DNA of 64,000 nt from Haloarcula sp. CBA1127. Its GTDB lineage: Archaea; Halobacteriota; Halobacteria; Halobacteriales; Haloarculaceae. Each line of letters begins with the position of its first letter. Position 1 is the stretch's first letter. Location: positions 1,488,001-1,552,000 of the forward strand of contig NZ_BCNB01000006.1 of the NCBI RefSeq assembly GCF_001485575.1, written 5' to 3'. Positions 34,683-42,856 of the stretch are shown here, piece by piece. The translations under genes were made by a program, and so were the position numbers. The notes under the pieces are model-generated. The model was given only the letters and a program-made list of their open reading frames with translations, did no database searches and was not told the origin of the DNA.

Positions 34683-35297
34683 GTGAGCCGACAGGAGGGA
34701 CAACAAGTGCAAAAGCGTGGTGAGACCGAGGAGGCAACGGTGCTCGTCGTCGACGACGAGCAAGATATCGCGGATCTGTATTCGACGTGGCTGCTGACCG
34801 CACACGACGTTCGGACCGCACACAGCGGTACGGAAGCGCTCCAGTTAGTCGATGCGTCCGTCGACGTCGTCTTTCTGGACCGGCAGATGCCCGATATGAG
34901 CGGTGACGAGGTCCTCGATACCATCGCAGAACGGGGTATCGACCCCGCAGTGGTGATGGTGACGGCCGTCGACCCTGACTTCGACATTGTCGAGATGCCC
35001 TTTGACGAGTATCTGACCAAGCCGGTCAGCCGCGAGGACCTCCTCGACACCGTCTCGGAGATGCTTATCCGAACCACGTACGACGACCGGGTTCAGGAGT
35101 ACTTTGCCGTAGCTTCGAAGAAGGCGACACTAGAAACCCAGAAGAACACGCCACAACTCGAAGCAAGCGATGAATACCAGACCGTCAACGAGCGGTTCGA
35201 AGAACTCCGTCAAAGGGCCGATGCCACGGCCGCAGAGATTGACGACTTCGAGTCCGTGTTTCAGCAGTTCCCCGGTAGCGGCCTCTCGTCTGGCTAA
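34683..35297 (+). CDS. response regulator with HalX domain
   Basis: 204 residues from GTG 34683. A receiver domain spans about 18-125, with VVDDEQ at 22-27, phospho-acceptor D66 in VFLDRQMPDMSG and the Lys of DEYLTKPVS. The C-terminal HalX domain (LLDTVSEMLIRTTYDDRVQEYFA onwards) is a helical module found mostly in haloarchaea. There is no DNA-binding domain, so output goes through protein contacts. The sensor partner is not next to it; the histidine kinase at 38064-40643 is a candidate. A TATA-like TTTATC lies at about 34642. Confidence 0.9.
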   Translation: MSRQEGQQVQKRGETEEATVLVVDDEQDIADLYSTWLLTAHDVRTAHSGTEALQLVDASVDVVFLDRQMPDMSGDEVLDTIAERGIDPAVVMVTAVDPDFDIVEMPFDEYLTKPVSREDLLDTVSEMLIRTTYDDRVQEYFAVASKKATLETQKNTPQLEASDEYQTVNERFEELRQRADATAAEIDDFESVFQQFPGSGLSSG

Positions 35298-35489
35298 TCG
35301 CTGGCGATACTTCTCTCACGAAGCGACAGTAATGCGTCGAGCAGTCGGAGCAAACGTGCTGGCGTTTGAGAACAACTCGTTGACGACGCAGTCTGCTTGC
35401 TCGGCACCACTGCTCGGGCTGATGTAGCGCTGTTTCCCGAATCCGAGATAGAGACGCTACTGGCTGCTAGTCGATGTGATCTGGAAAGT

Positions 35490-35633
35490 GCCCGGGGAGG
35501 GCTCCGAACCCTCGATCTCCGCATGGCCCAGGTCTGGGGCGTGACGAGCGCCCCGGGGTCATGACGGGTGCACTGCCGCATGAGTCGAAAGACCCTATGA
35601 GTGCGGCGCTATGTCCAGCTAAGCCACCCGGGC
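35490..35633 (-). tRNA. tRNA-Met(CAT), elongator, with intron
   Basis: Read on the minus strand, exon 1 (35633-35596) holds the acceptor strand GCCCGGG, the D arm and the anticodon arm up to CTCATA with anticodon CAT. The intron of about 71 bases (35595-35525) lies after position 37. Exon 2 (35524-35490) holds TGCGG, the variable loop, the T arm GAGGG-TTCGGAG-CCCTC and CCCGGGC, which pairs fully with GCCCGGG. No CCA is encoded. Introns at this place are known in haloarchaeal elongator tRNA-Met. Confidence 0.93.
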
Positions 35634-35778
35634 GCGGGTGCATTCAGCCGTTGGCCGTTAGCCGTCTTGAAGGTTCTCATCTCTGTCGGGACTGTGGTAC
35701 AGTCCCACGCCGCGAGCGCTTCATCGGCGCTGCTACTCGACCCGCGGATTTAAGCCACCACGCAGGTATGCAGGCAGT

Positions 35779-36789
35779 ATGGAGATACCAGACCTCGTCC
35801 AGCAGGAACTCGGGGACGAGGAGATCCGGGGCGGTGTCAACCTCGGCGACGAAGACGCGGCCTGTTTCACACCGACCCGGACGCTCGTCTACCGCGGTGA
35901 GGGTCTTCTCAGCGACGAAAAGGTCGCCAGCTATCCACACGACTTCGAACGGCTCACGGTTTCGGAAGGCCGACGCAAGACCAAGTTCTCGCTCATCTAC
36001 ACCAGCGAGAAGCTCGAACTGTCTGTCCCCGGGAGCCGCGCTGATGCCGTCCTCGAACGGCTGCTCGAAGGGAAGCTCACTGTCTCGGGCGGCATCGCCC
36101 CCGACGAGAGTCTCGCCGGCGTGTTCCGGTTCAGCGAACTCACGCTGGTGGTTACCGACCGCCAGCTGCTCAAGCACATCGGCAACGTCACCTGGGACGC
36201 CGACTACGAGGCGTTCTCCTTCGACGACGTGACCGGCCTAGAGTTCGAGGAAGGCAGCGTCGCTACGGCCGTCGTCCTCTCGTTCAACGAGCGGCCAGAG
36301 CGCATCAAAGCGCCGTCCGAGGAAGCACCGATGGTCCGGAAAACGCTCGAAGAGGCCCTCTTCGCGTACCACGAAGTCGATTCACTTGCCGACCTCAACG
36401 CCAAGGTTGGGGCCGACCCCGACAAGGGTGCTGACGAAGCCGGCAACGGTCTCGGCCTTGAATCCGGCATCGACCCGCTTGTGAGCAACGACGAGGAGAG
36501 CGGCGAGGATTCCGAGGGTGAATCCACAAGCGCCAGTACACAGGCCGCGACCGCGTCGACCGATGAGCAGGGACCCACCGCTGAAGCCCCGACGGAGACA
36601 CGATCCAGTGACACAGCTGGCATAGACACCGGATCGGTTGAGTCGGACACCACCACAGACCCCGATATCGCTGAACTCGAAGCACAGGTCGCCGAGCTGA
36701 CCGCCGCTGTCGAGGCTCAGAACGAACAGCTCCAGAAGCAGGAGCGAACGATCAAACAGCTCATCAAGGAACTCCGGCAAGGTCGTTGA
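35779..36789 (+). CDS. haloarchaeal protein with PH-like N domain and coiled-coil tail (DUF7115-like)
   Basis: 336 residues. Residues 1-215 form one domain with PH-like strands (LVYRGEGLLSDEKVASYPHDFERL, then RKTKFSLIYTSEKLELSVPG, VTDRQLLKHI). The region 215-295 is disordered Asp/Ser/Thr-rich, and 300-336 is a coiled coil (AELEAQVAELTAAVEAQNEQ). I believe this matches DUF7115 haloarchaeal proteins, of unknown function. TTTAAG sits about 30 bases before the ATG. It is divergent from tRNA-Met. Confidence 0.65.
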   Translation: MEIPDLVQQELGDEEIRGGVNLGDEDAACFTPTRTLVYRGEGLLSDEKVASYPHDFERLTVSEGRRKTKFSLIYTSEKLELSVPGSRADAVLERLLEGKLTVSGGIAPDESLAGVFRFSELTLVVTDRQLLKHIGNVTWDADYEAFSFDDVTGLEFEEGSVATAVVLSFNERPERIKAPSEEAPMVRKTLEEALFAYHEVDSLADLNAKVGADPDKGADEAGNGLGLESGIDPLVSNDEESGEDSEGESTSASTQAATASTDEQGPTAEAPTETRSSDTAGIDTGSVESDTTTDPDIAELEAQVAELTAAVEAQNEQLQKQERTIKQLIKELRQGR

Positions 36790-36985
36790 GCCGTCTGTTT
36801 TTCGATTGAATCTGTACTTCCGGGTCCGCTTATCTAACAAGTCGTGAACGCAGCCACCACCTTGCTACTTGCAGGTCTTACCTTCCCGGTCGCAGAATCA
36901 GGGCCGCTCTCTACGGCCGCAACCTCGCCGCTCACGGCTCCTCCTGTCGCCGTTTGCGTAGTCGAGACCGCTCCCTGCGCTCTCG

Positions 36986-37351
36986 CTACTCTCTCCCTAA
37001 CACTTTCCGAATACACGTCGACCCGAACGGCCCCAGTTCGCCGTCGTCGAACTGGACGAAGTGGCCCGTACTGATAGCTGCACCACAGCGCTGACACGAG
37101 AACTCCCCCTCACGGACGACGACGTCGCTGTCGAAGTTCACGTACGACCCCTGTGACCGCGGGCGAACGACGCCGTTCTCGCGCTCGATGAGGCCGCGCA
37201 TCACTGCGGTGTCGAGGATTTCGCGCTGGACCTGTGGGTTGGTCGTCACCGTCTCGATACGGTCGAGCGCGTCGGCGACGGACAGCTCCCCGTGTTCCAG
37301 ATGGGCGAGCAGTTCGACGCCGAGTTCGACCGGGTCTCGCGTCTCGGACAC
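36986..37351 (-). CDS. DUF5830-like protein with C-terminal zinc ribbon
   Basis: 121 residues from GTG 37351; a GTG 13 codons upstream at 37390 is possible, but the TTTTA at about 37385 fits a leaderless start at 37351. The N-terminal part is helical (RDPVELGVELLAHLEHGELSV), like a small winged-helix domain, and the C terminus has CQRCGAAISTGHFVQFDDGELGPFGSTCIRKVLG, a zinc ribbon with C-x2-C...C. DUF5830 is my best match. Regulatory role inferred. It is divergent from the TVP38-type gene at 37427. Confidence 0.65.
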   Translation of the reverse strand: MSETRDPVELGVELLAHLEHGELSVADALDRIETVTTNPQVQREILDTAVMRGLIERENGVVRPRSQGSYVNFDSDVVVREGEFSCQRCGAAISTGHFVQFDDGELGPFGSTCIRKVLGRE

Positions 37352-37426
37352 AATCGCCGATTCAACCCCGAGCAACGTAAAAGATACCACAAAGCGTTTG
37401 TCGATTGCTACCGCTCAATTGGGTAG

Positions 37427-38086
37427 ATGGACCGCCTCGCGAAGCGACAGCTGATCGGGACCGCCGGACTGGTGGCAGTCGTCGCTATCGTGACGACGCT
37501 GCTTACACCCGAGCGGGTGGTGGCCCAGCTGATGCACCTTGCTGACCACCCTGTCTACCTCGCGGGTGTCATCGTCGGACTGTATCTGGTCCGCCCGTTC
37601 TTCGCGTGGCCGACGATGCCGCTGTCCGCGTTCGTCGGGTTCGTCCTCGGCATCAAATACGGCTTCCCGGTCGCACTGATGGGCGCACTCGTCACCTGCC
37701 TCATCCCCTACCGGTTCGCACTCCGGGCCGGCGAACAGGGGGGGATGTTCGGCTGGCTGGGGGACTCAGGCCGGCGGATTATCGAGGTGACCGGCGAGAC
37801 ACGGGGCGTCCTCGCGGCGCGACTCTCACCGGTGCCCGCGGACCCCGTCTCCTATGGGGCCGGGTTCGCTCGCGTCTCGCCGCGTTCGTTCGCTGTCGGG
37901 ACGTTCCTCGGTGAGATTCCGTGGGTCGCGGTCGAGGTCACCGCCGGCGCGTCACTGCGGTCGCTAACGCTCACTGGCCTCACCGTCGACGCACTCCCGC
38001 ACGTTCTGCTGTTCTCCGCGGCACTGGCCGTGCTGGTGCTTGCGGGGCCGGCCTACCGCCACGTCAACGCTCCGAACTCGTCGTAA
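37427..38086 (+). CDS. TVP38/TMEM64 (VTT domain) membrane protein
   Basis: 219 residues with about five or six transmembrane segments. The VTT/SNARE-associated core is visible in VIVGLYLVRPFFAWPTMPLSAFVGFVLG and in ALMGALVTCLIPYRFALRAG. These proteins are distant relatives of DedA and may act as lipid scramblases, but the role in archaea is unknown. The last 23 bases overlap the 3' end of the convergent histidine kinase gene, which is unusual. Confidence 0.82.
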   Translation: MDRLAKRQLIGTAGLVAVVAIVTTLLTPERVVAQLMHLADHPVYLAGVIVGLYLVRPFFAWPTMPLSAFVGFVLGIKYGFPVALMGALVTCLIPYRFALRAGEQGGMFGWLGDSGRRIIEVTGETRGVLAARLSPVPADPVSYGAGFARVSPRSFAVGTFLGEIPWVAVEVTAGASLRSLTLTGLTVDALPHVLLFSAALAVLVLAGPAYRHVNAPNSS

Positions 38087-40643
38087 ACTCGAACCGCGCG
38101 CCGCCGCCGTCGCTCTCTGTCACCGACACTGACCAGCCGTGAGCCTGTGCGACCTCCCCGACGATTGCCAGCCCGAACCCGGTTCCGGTATCGCTTGTGG
38201 TGTAGCCCCGTTCGAACACGTCATCTCGCTCTTCCGGCGGAATACCAGCGCCGTCGTCGGCGACATAAAATCCGGTATCCATTGTCCCGACGGAGACTGT
38301 GATCGGGGCCGCGTTGTCCGCGCAACGCCCGTGCTCCTCCGCGTCGTCGGGCTGCTCCTGGTCGCTTGCGGACCCATGTTCCACACTGTTCCGGAACAGG
38401 TTCTCGAACACCGCACGGAGCCGTGCCGCGTCAGCTTCGACCGTCGCTGTCCCGTGTTTTTCGAGCGCGGCTTCACCGGTTTCGACATCGGCCCAGGCCT
38501 GCCCTGCAAGGGCGGCGAGGTCAACCATCGTCGTCTCGCCGACCGTATCGCCCTGTCTGGCGAGGGTCAACAGATCGTTAATGAGTTCGTCCATCCGCTC
38601 AGCCGCGGACTCCGCCGCTTCGAGGTGCGATACGTCTCCCGACGACCGAGCGACCGATATCCGCCCTTTGACCACGTTCAGCGGGTTTCGCAGGTCGTGG
38701 CTGACGACAGATGCGAACTCCGCGAGCTGTCGCTCTCTCTCTTTCCGGTCGCTGATATCGCGGATGACGCCCGCTGTACCGTTGAACTCCCCGTCCGCGG
38801 CCGGAAGCAACGCGATATGGATCTCGATAGGGGTGTGCTCCCCGTTCTGGTCGACGATATCCGTTTCGAAGGTCACGTTCTGCCGGGTCGGGTCAGACAG
38901 CATGGTCCGGATGAGGTCGCTGCCGCGGTTGATGTCCTCGCCGGCCATGATCGTGGAGATGTGCTCACCGATGAGTGCATCCGGTTCGAACCCTGTTAGT
39001 CGCTCTACCGCCTCGTTCACGTAGGTGAAGACGCCCTCGTCGTCGAGGGTGTACACCGGGTCGCCGACGGCCTCGATGATCGTCTCGTAGCGTTCGAGTT
39101 CCCGCTCGCGTTGCTTTCGCTCTGTCGTCTCGCGCATCACGCCGACTGACCCGTCGAAGTTCCCGTCCTCGTCGAACAGCGGTGCGATCCTGTCCTCGTT
39201 GATCCGGACTGTCCCGTCAGCGGATATCGTCCGCATCTCGTAGGCAGCCCACATCCGCTCGTCGTCGTCGAGCAGGTCACAGATGAGTGCTGTCGCTCTT
39301 TCGACATCCGTCTCAGGCATGAACCGGGACGGCTCCGAGCCGATGATTTCCGAGCGGTCGTACCCCAGATGGGCGGCCATCGCCTCGTTTACCATCTCTA
39401 CTGTCCCGTCAGTATCGAGGACGTACATCGGGTCCCCGACGTTTTCGACCAGCGTCCGGTACTCCCTGAGCTCCCGTTCCCGGCGTTTCCGTTCAGTGAT
39501 ATCCCGGCCGATACCGGCAATCCCGAACAGGTCTCCGCGCTCGTCTTCGATGAGTGAGCCCTTGAATTCGTACTGGAGCGTCCTGCCGTCAGCCGTCTCG
39601 ACTCCTGCCTCGATAGTTCCGTACCCCGTCTCCAGCGTCTCCTCGAAGGTACGCCATAATTTCTCGTGGTCGGAATCCACGATGAGTTCCCCAATGGCCA
39701 TCGACGCTAACTTCTCGTTTGTGTAGCCGGTCACCGACGAGACGGTGTCGTTCCATCGGACCAGACTGCCATCGGGACCGACAACGTAGAACATATCGTC
39801 GACGGAGTCGATGAGCTTCTCGGTAAATGCTCGCTGATTCGCGAGCTCCCGTTCGCGCTCCTCGCGCGCGGTTACGTCGGTGATGAACCCTTCGAGGATT
39901 TCGACGCCGTCGTCGTCAGTGCCGACGACGCGCCCGCGCTCCCACATCCAGCGAGTTTCACCATCGGCCGTCTCGATCTGGTAGGAGACTTCGAACGGCT
40001 CGTCGGCGGCGATACAGGTCTGGACCGTCTCCCAGAGACGCTCCGTCTCGGAATCCTTGATCAGCGTGCCCCAGGAGACATCGCCGCTCTCAAGCGCCCC
40101 CGAACTGTAGCCGACTAACTCCGTTGCACCGTCGCTGACGAACTCCATCGGCCAATCAGGCTCGTTCCGGGCGCGATACACCATCCCCGGCAGATTCGAA
40201 ATGAGCGTCGACAGCATCCGCTCGGACTCTTCGAGCGCGGCCTTGGCCCGCCGTTCCCCGACAGCCCGTTCGATACGGTTGGCAAGGACGGTGTACTGGT
40301 CCGTCCCGACTCCTTTCTGGAGATATTCGGTGACGCCGGCGGAGATGGCATCACTCGCGATTTCCTCGTTTCCTTTGCCAGTAAAGAGAATAAAGGGTAG
40401 CTCCTCGTACTCCTCGCGGACGACCTTCAGGAATTCGAGCCCGTCCATGCCCGGCATATCGTGATCGCTGACGACACAGTCGAACGTGCGCTCGGACAAT
40501 CGCTCTAACCCATCTGCCGCACTTCGCTCGGTACAGACGGAGATATCGCCCTGTGTTTGCTCCAGATGGACCGCAACGAGATCGCCGAGGTCGGGGTCAT
40601 CGTCGACGTGCAGCACCGAAATTTCTTCCCCGTGACCACTCAT
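38064..40643 (-). CDS. receiver-PAS histidine kinase
   Basis: 859 residues from ATG 40643 (MSGHGEEISVLHVDDDPD). Order: receiver (about 8-125; D60 in VVSDHDMPGMDG, K110), four PAS/PAC units ending in FITDVTARE, GIGRDITERK, GVMRETTERK and GVIRDISDRK, then HisKA with the phospho-His in FASVVSHDLRNPLNVVKG, and the ATPase (N box ENLFRNSVEHG, G box VADDGAGIPP, then TGFGLAIVG). A receiver at the N terminus is common in haloarchaeal kinases. There are no transmembrane segments, so it senses internal signals. No neighbour is an obvious partner; HalX regulators such as that at 34683 are candidates. Confidence 0.93.
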   Translation of the reverse strand: MSGHGEEISVLHVDDDPDLGDLVAVHLEQTQGDISVCTERSAADGLERLSERTFDCVVSDHDMPGMDGLEFLKVVREEYEELPFILFTGKGNEEIASDAISAGVTEYLQKGVGTDQYTVLANRIERAVGERRAKAALEESERMLSTLISNLPGMVYRARNEPDWPMEFVSDGATELVGYSSGALESGDVSWGTLIKDSETERLWETVQTCIAADEPFEVSYQIETADGETRWMWERGRVVGTDDDGVEILEGFITDVTAREERERELANQRAFTEKLIDSVDDMFYVVGPDGSLVRWNDTVSSVTGYTNEKLASMAIGELIVDSDHEKLWRTFEETLETGYGTIEAGVETADGRTLQYEFKGSLIEDERGDLFGIAGIGRDITERKRRERELREYRTLVENVGDPMYVLDTDGTVEMVNEAMAAHLGYDRSEIIGSEPSRFMPETDVERATALICDLLDDDERMWAAYEMRTISADGTVRINEDRIAPLFDEDGNFDGSVGVMRETTERKQRERELERYETIIEAVGDPVYTLDDEGVFTYVNEAVERLTGFEPDALIGEHISTIMAGEDINRGSDLIRTMLSDPTRQNVTFETDIVDQNGEHTPIEIHIALLPAADGEFNGTAGVIRDISDRKERERQLAEFASVVSHDLRNPLNVVKGRISVARSSGDVSHLEAAESAAERMDELINDLLTLARQGDTVGETTMVDLAALAGQAWADVETGEAALEKHGTATVEADAARLRAVFENLFRNSVEHGSASDQEQPDDAEEHGRCADNAAPITVSVGTMDTGFYVADDGAGIPPEERDDVFERGYTTSDTGTGFGLAIVGEVAQAHGWSVSVTESDGGGARFEFTTSSER

Positions 40644-40689
40644 ACCACTCTTTTCATCGTTCCAAGATAATAAACCCGTGAGCGTCTCG

Positions 40690-40812
40690 TCAGTAGAACG
40701 TATCAGCGCAGTCGTACACGACGCCGTGTTCCGGACAGACGTACTTGCAGTGTCGGTGGTACATCGCCCGCTCACAGAGCGGGCAGGGCCGACCGCCGGG
40801 CTGCTCGTCCAT
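40690..40812 (-). CDS. 40-residue zinc microprotein
   Basis: The product is 40 residues, starting ATG at 40812 and ending TGA at 40690-40692. It has C10/C13, C22 and C26, plus H19, H21, H29 and C35 (RPCPLCERAM, then HRHCKYVCPEHGVVYDC). This is the density of metal ligands seen in haloarchaeal zinc-finger microproteins, and the sequence reads as a compact conserved finger. Function unknown; similar microproteins affect swimming or biofilm in Haloferax. It is about 46 bases upstream of the kinase gene on the same strand. Confidence 0.75.
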   Translation of the reverse strand: MDEQPGGRPCPLCERAMYHRHCKYVCPEHGVVYDCADTFY

Positions 40813-40917
40813 GATTCCGTAGAGCAGCCCCGCTCGCTTGTGTCTTCCGGAGTTTCGGAACGGATTCTAGCCGAAATTGGAACAATCCCTTTTGCGGGGT
40901 AGGCCCTCGATTGAGCC

Positions 40918-42438
40918 ATGACTGACGATCTCCTCGACTCGCCCGGCGGTCGGCTGCTGGTCAGCGTCGCCGCAGCCGTCGCGGGCCTAGCCGGGTCCTA
41001 CGCAGTGACCGGCTACGCGCCCGCGTTCGTCGCCTCGCCGATTGAGCGGGCACTCGCGCGGTCGATGCCGGGTATCGTCGTCTCGACTGCCATCTCGACG
41101 CTCGGTAGCCTCGGCCAACAGCTCAATCTCCTGCTCGCCATCGGACTTGCGGGGCTGTTCATCGCGCTGGCAGCCAGGGCAGCAATCCTCACCGGCCAGT
41201 TGGCGAACAATCGCGCTCTCCCGCTCGTCGGAACGGCTGTCGTGACCTGGGCCGTCAGCGTGGTTCTTACCGGTAATGTCGTCCTCGCCGCTGGCCCAGC
41301 AATTCCCGCCGCTGCTGTCGTCGGACTCGCACAGGTCCTCGACGGCTTCGGTGGCCCCACGTCACCGATCTCCTCGAAACGGCGGCGGGCGCTCTCGACG
41401 GTCGGCGCGGCCGTCGGCGCGGCGACAGTCGGTTACACAACCGGCAACCAGCGGTCTGCCGGCGCGACAGGTGACGATGCGCCCGCACTCAACGCGCCGG
41501 GGGCCGATCTCGACGATGTAGACGAGAAGCTCGCCGTCGCAGCGGACTATTCCCTGGGCTTTGACGATATCGACCCGCTGGTCAGCGAGAACTTCTACGA
41601 GGTCGACATCAACTCTATCGACCCGGAGCTGTCGGCCGCGGACTGGTCGCTCTCCATCACCGGCGCTGTTGAGGAGGAGATCACGCTCACCTACGCGGAC
41701 CTGCTGGAGATGGACGCGGAAAACCGATTCGTCACACTCCGTTGCGTTGGCGAGAGTCTTAATGGCTACAAGACGGATACCGCGCTGTGGACCGGCGTTA
41801 CGGTCGACAGCCTCCTCGAGGCAGCCGGCATCCAGAGCGGCTGTGAGTGCGTCATGCTCCGCGCCGAGGACGACTACTACGAGGAGTTCCCCATCGACGC
41901 GCTCCGGGGCGGGATGCTCGCCTACGGCATGAACGGCAAGGTCCTCCCGCGTGGCCACGGCTACCCCGTCCGAGCGCTGGTCCCCGGCCACTGGGGTGAG
42001 GTCAACGTCAAGTGGCTCTCAGAGATCGAGGTCCTCGACGAGGAGGCCGAAGGCTACTGGGAGAAACGCGGCTGGCAGGGAACCGGGCCGGTGAATCCGG
42101 TCGCCAAGCTCCACCACGAATCGATGCTTTCGGACGGCCGCCGACGCATCGGCGGCCACGCCTACGCTGGCCTGCGCGGCGTCCAGCGCGTCGAAGTCTC
42201 CACTGACGGCGGCGAGACGTGGGCGGACGCAACGCTCTCGGACCAACTGCCGGCGGCTGACGGTGACGGCCCCGCCGAGGACGCGTGGCGACAGTGGGAG
42301 TACATCTACGACCCACCGTCCGGCGGCCACACCGTCACCGTCCGGATGGTCGATCAGCGTGGCGAGGTCCAGCCGGAAACGGAGACTGACTCGTATCCCA
42401 GCGGTGCCTCGGGCTGGGTCTCCAAACAGTACTCGTAG
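40918..42438 (+). CDS. sulfite-oxidase-like molybdopterin oxidoreductase with membrane anchor
   Basis: 506 residues. The first 175 or so contain about four or five transmembrane helices, then a twin-basic linker (SSKRRRALSTVGAAVG) resembling a Tat motif inside the protein. The molybdopterin domain follows (about 225-400) with the Mo-ligand C276 in FVTLRCVGESLNGY and pterin contacts such as HWGEVNVKWLSEIEVLD. The C-terminal Mo-co dimerisation domain is an immunoglobulin-like fold (GVQRVEVSTDGGETWADATL). This membrane-bound form of the SuOx family probably oxidises or reduces a sulfur or nitrogen compound, substrate unknown. Confidence 0.88.
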   Translation: MTDDLLDSPGGRLLVSVAAAVAGLAGSYAVTGYAPAFVASPIERALARSMPGIVVSTAISTLGSLGQQLNLLLAIGLAGLFIALAARAAILTGQLANNRALPLVGTAVVTWAVSVVLTGNVVLAAGPAIPAAAVVGLAQVLDGFGGPTSPISSKRRRALSTVGAAVGAATVGYTTGNQRSAGATGDDAPALNAPGADLDDVDEKLAVAADYSLGFDDIDPLVSENFYEVDINSIDPELSAADWSLSITGAVEEEITLTYADLLEMDAENRFVTLRCVGESLNGYKTDTALWTGVTVDSLLEAAGIQSGCECVMLRAEDDYYEEFPIDALRGGMLAYGMNGKVLPRGHGYPVRALVPGHWGEVNVKWLSEIEVLDEEAEGYWEKRGWQGTGPVNPVAKLHHESMLSDGRRRIGGHAYAGLRGVQRVEVSTDGGETWADATLSDQLPAADGDGPAEDAWRQWEYIYDPPSGGHTVTVRMVDQRGEVQPETETDSYPSGASGWVSKQYS

Positions 42439-42481
42439 GGCAAAGCGAGCGGCACATACCGCTGTAGTCGCTACCGTGCGT

Positions 42482-42772
42482 ATGGACGAGACGATTGCGG
42501 GCGAGGTAATCCACGTCGTCCCGCCGGCCGACCACGAGGACTACGACTTCGAGCCCAAGATGGCGTCGCTCGCTGAGTCACGCTACGTCATCGTCTGCCG
42601 CAAGGGCGGGAAGCCGTCGTGGCTCGAACGGATCGTGGCATTTCTCCGCCGCCAGCCCATCGAGCCGGTCACGCTCGTCGCAGATTCGGCGGCCGAGGAA
42701 GGAACAGAAGTCACCGCGACTGTCGAGGAAACGACGATTACCGGCGTGTACGACGTGACGGAATTCCGGTAG
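42482..42772 (+). CDS. small haloarchaeal protein of unknown function
   Basis: 96 residues from ATG 42482. Beta-strand-rich ends (TIAGEVIHVVPPADHEDYDF, then TEVTATVEETTITGVYDVTEFR) flank a basic, positive middle (VCRKGGKPSWLERIVAFLRRQP), unusual for haloarchaea and suggestive of nucleic acid or membrane contact. No family recognised. It is 43 bases after the molybdoenzyme gene and may share its transcript. Confidence 0.65.
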   Translation: MDETIAGEVIHVVPPADHEDYDFEPKMASLAESRYVIVCRKGGKPSWLERIVAFLRRQPIEPVTLVADSAAEEGTEVTATVEETTITGVYDVTEFR

Positions 42773-42856
42773 CCAGCCCTCAGCGAGTTAGCGCACAGCG
42801 AAAAGAACGACCTTCAGGCGCGGTGAAATCCGAATCCGCGTGGTCAGACGACTACG

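Noticed and set aside
35294-35581. Minus-strand frame of 95 codons overlapping tRNA-Met
   Set aside because: It covers the tRNA and its intron and has a Ser/Arg-rich shadow composition.
36844-37074. Plus-strand frame of 76 codons
   Set aside because: It partly overlaps the minus-strand zinc-ribbon gene; its N-terminal half looks hydrophobic but without a promoter, and the rest is a shadow.
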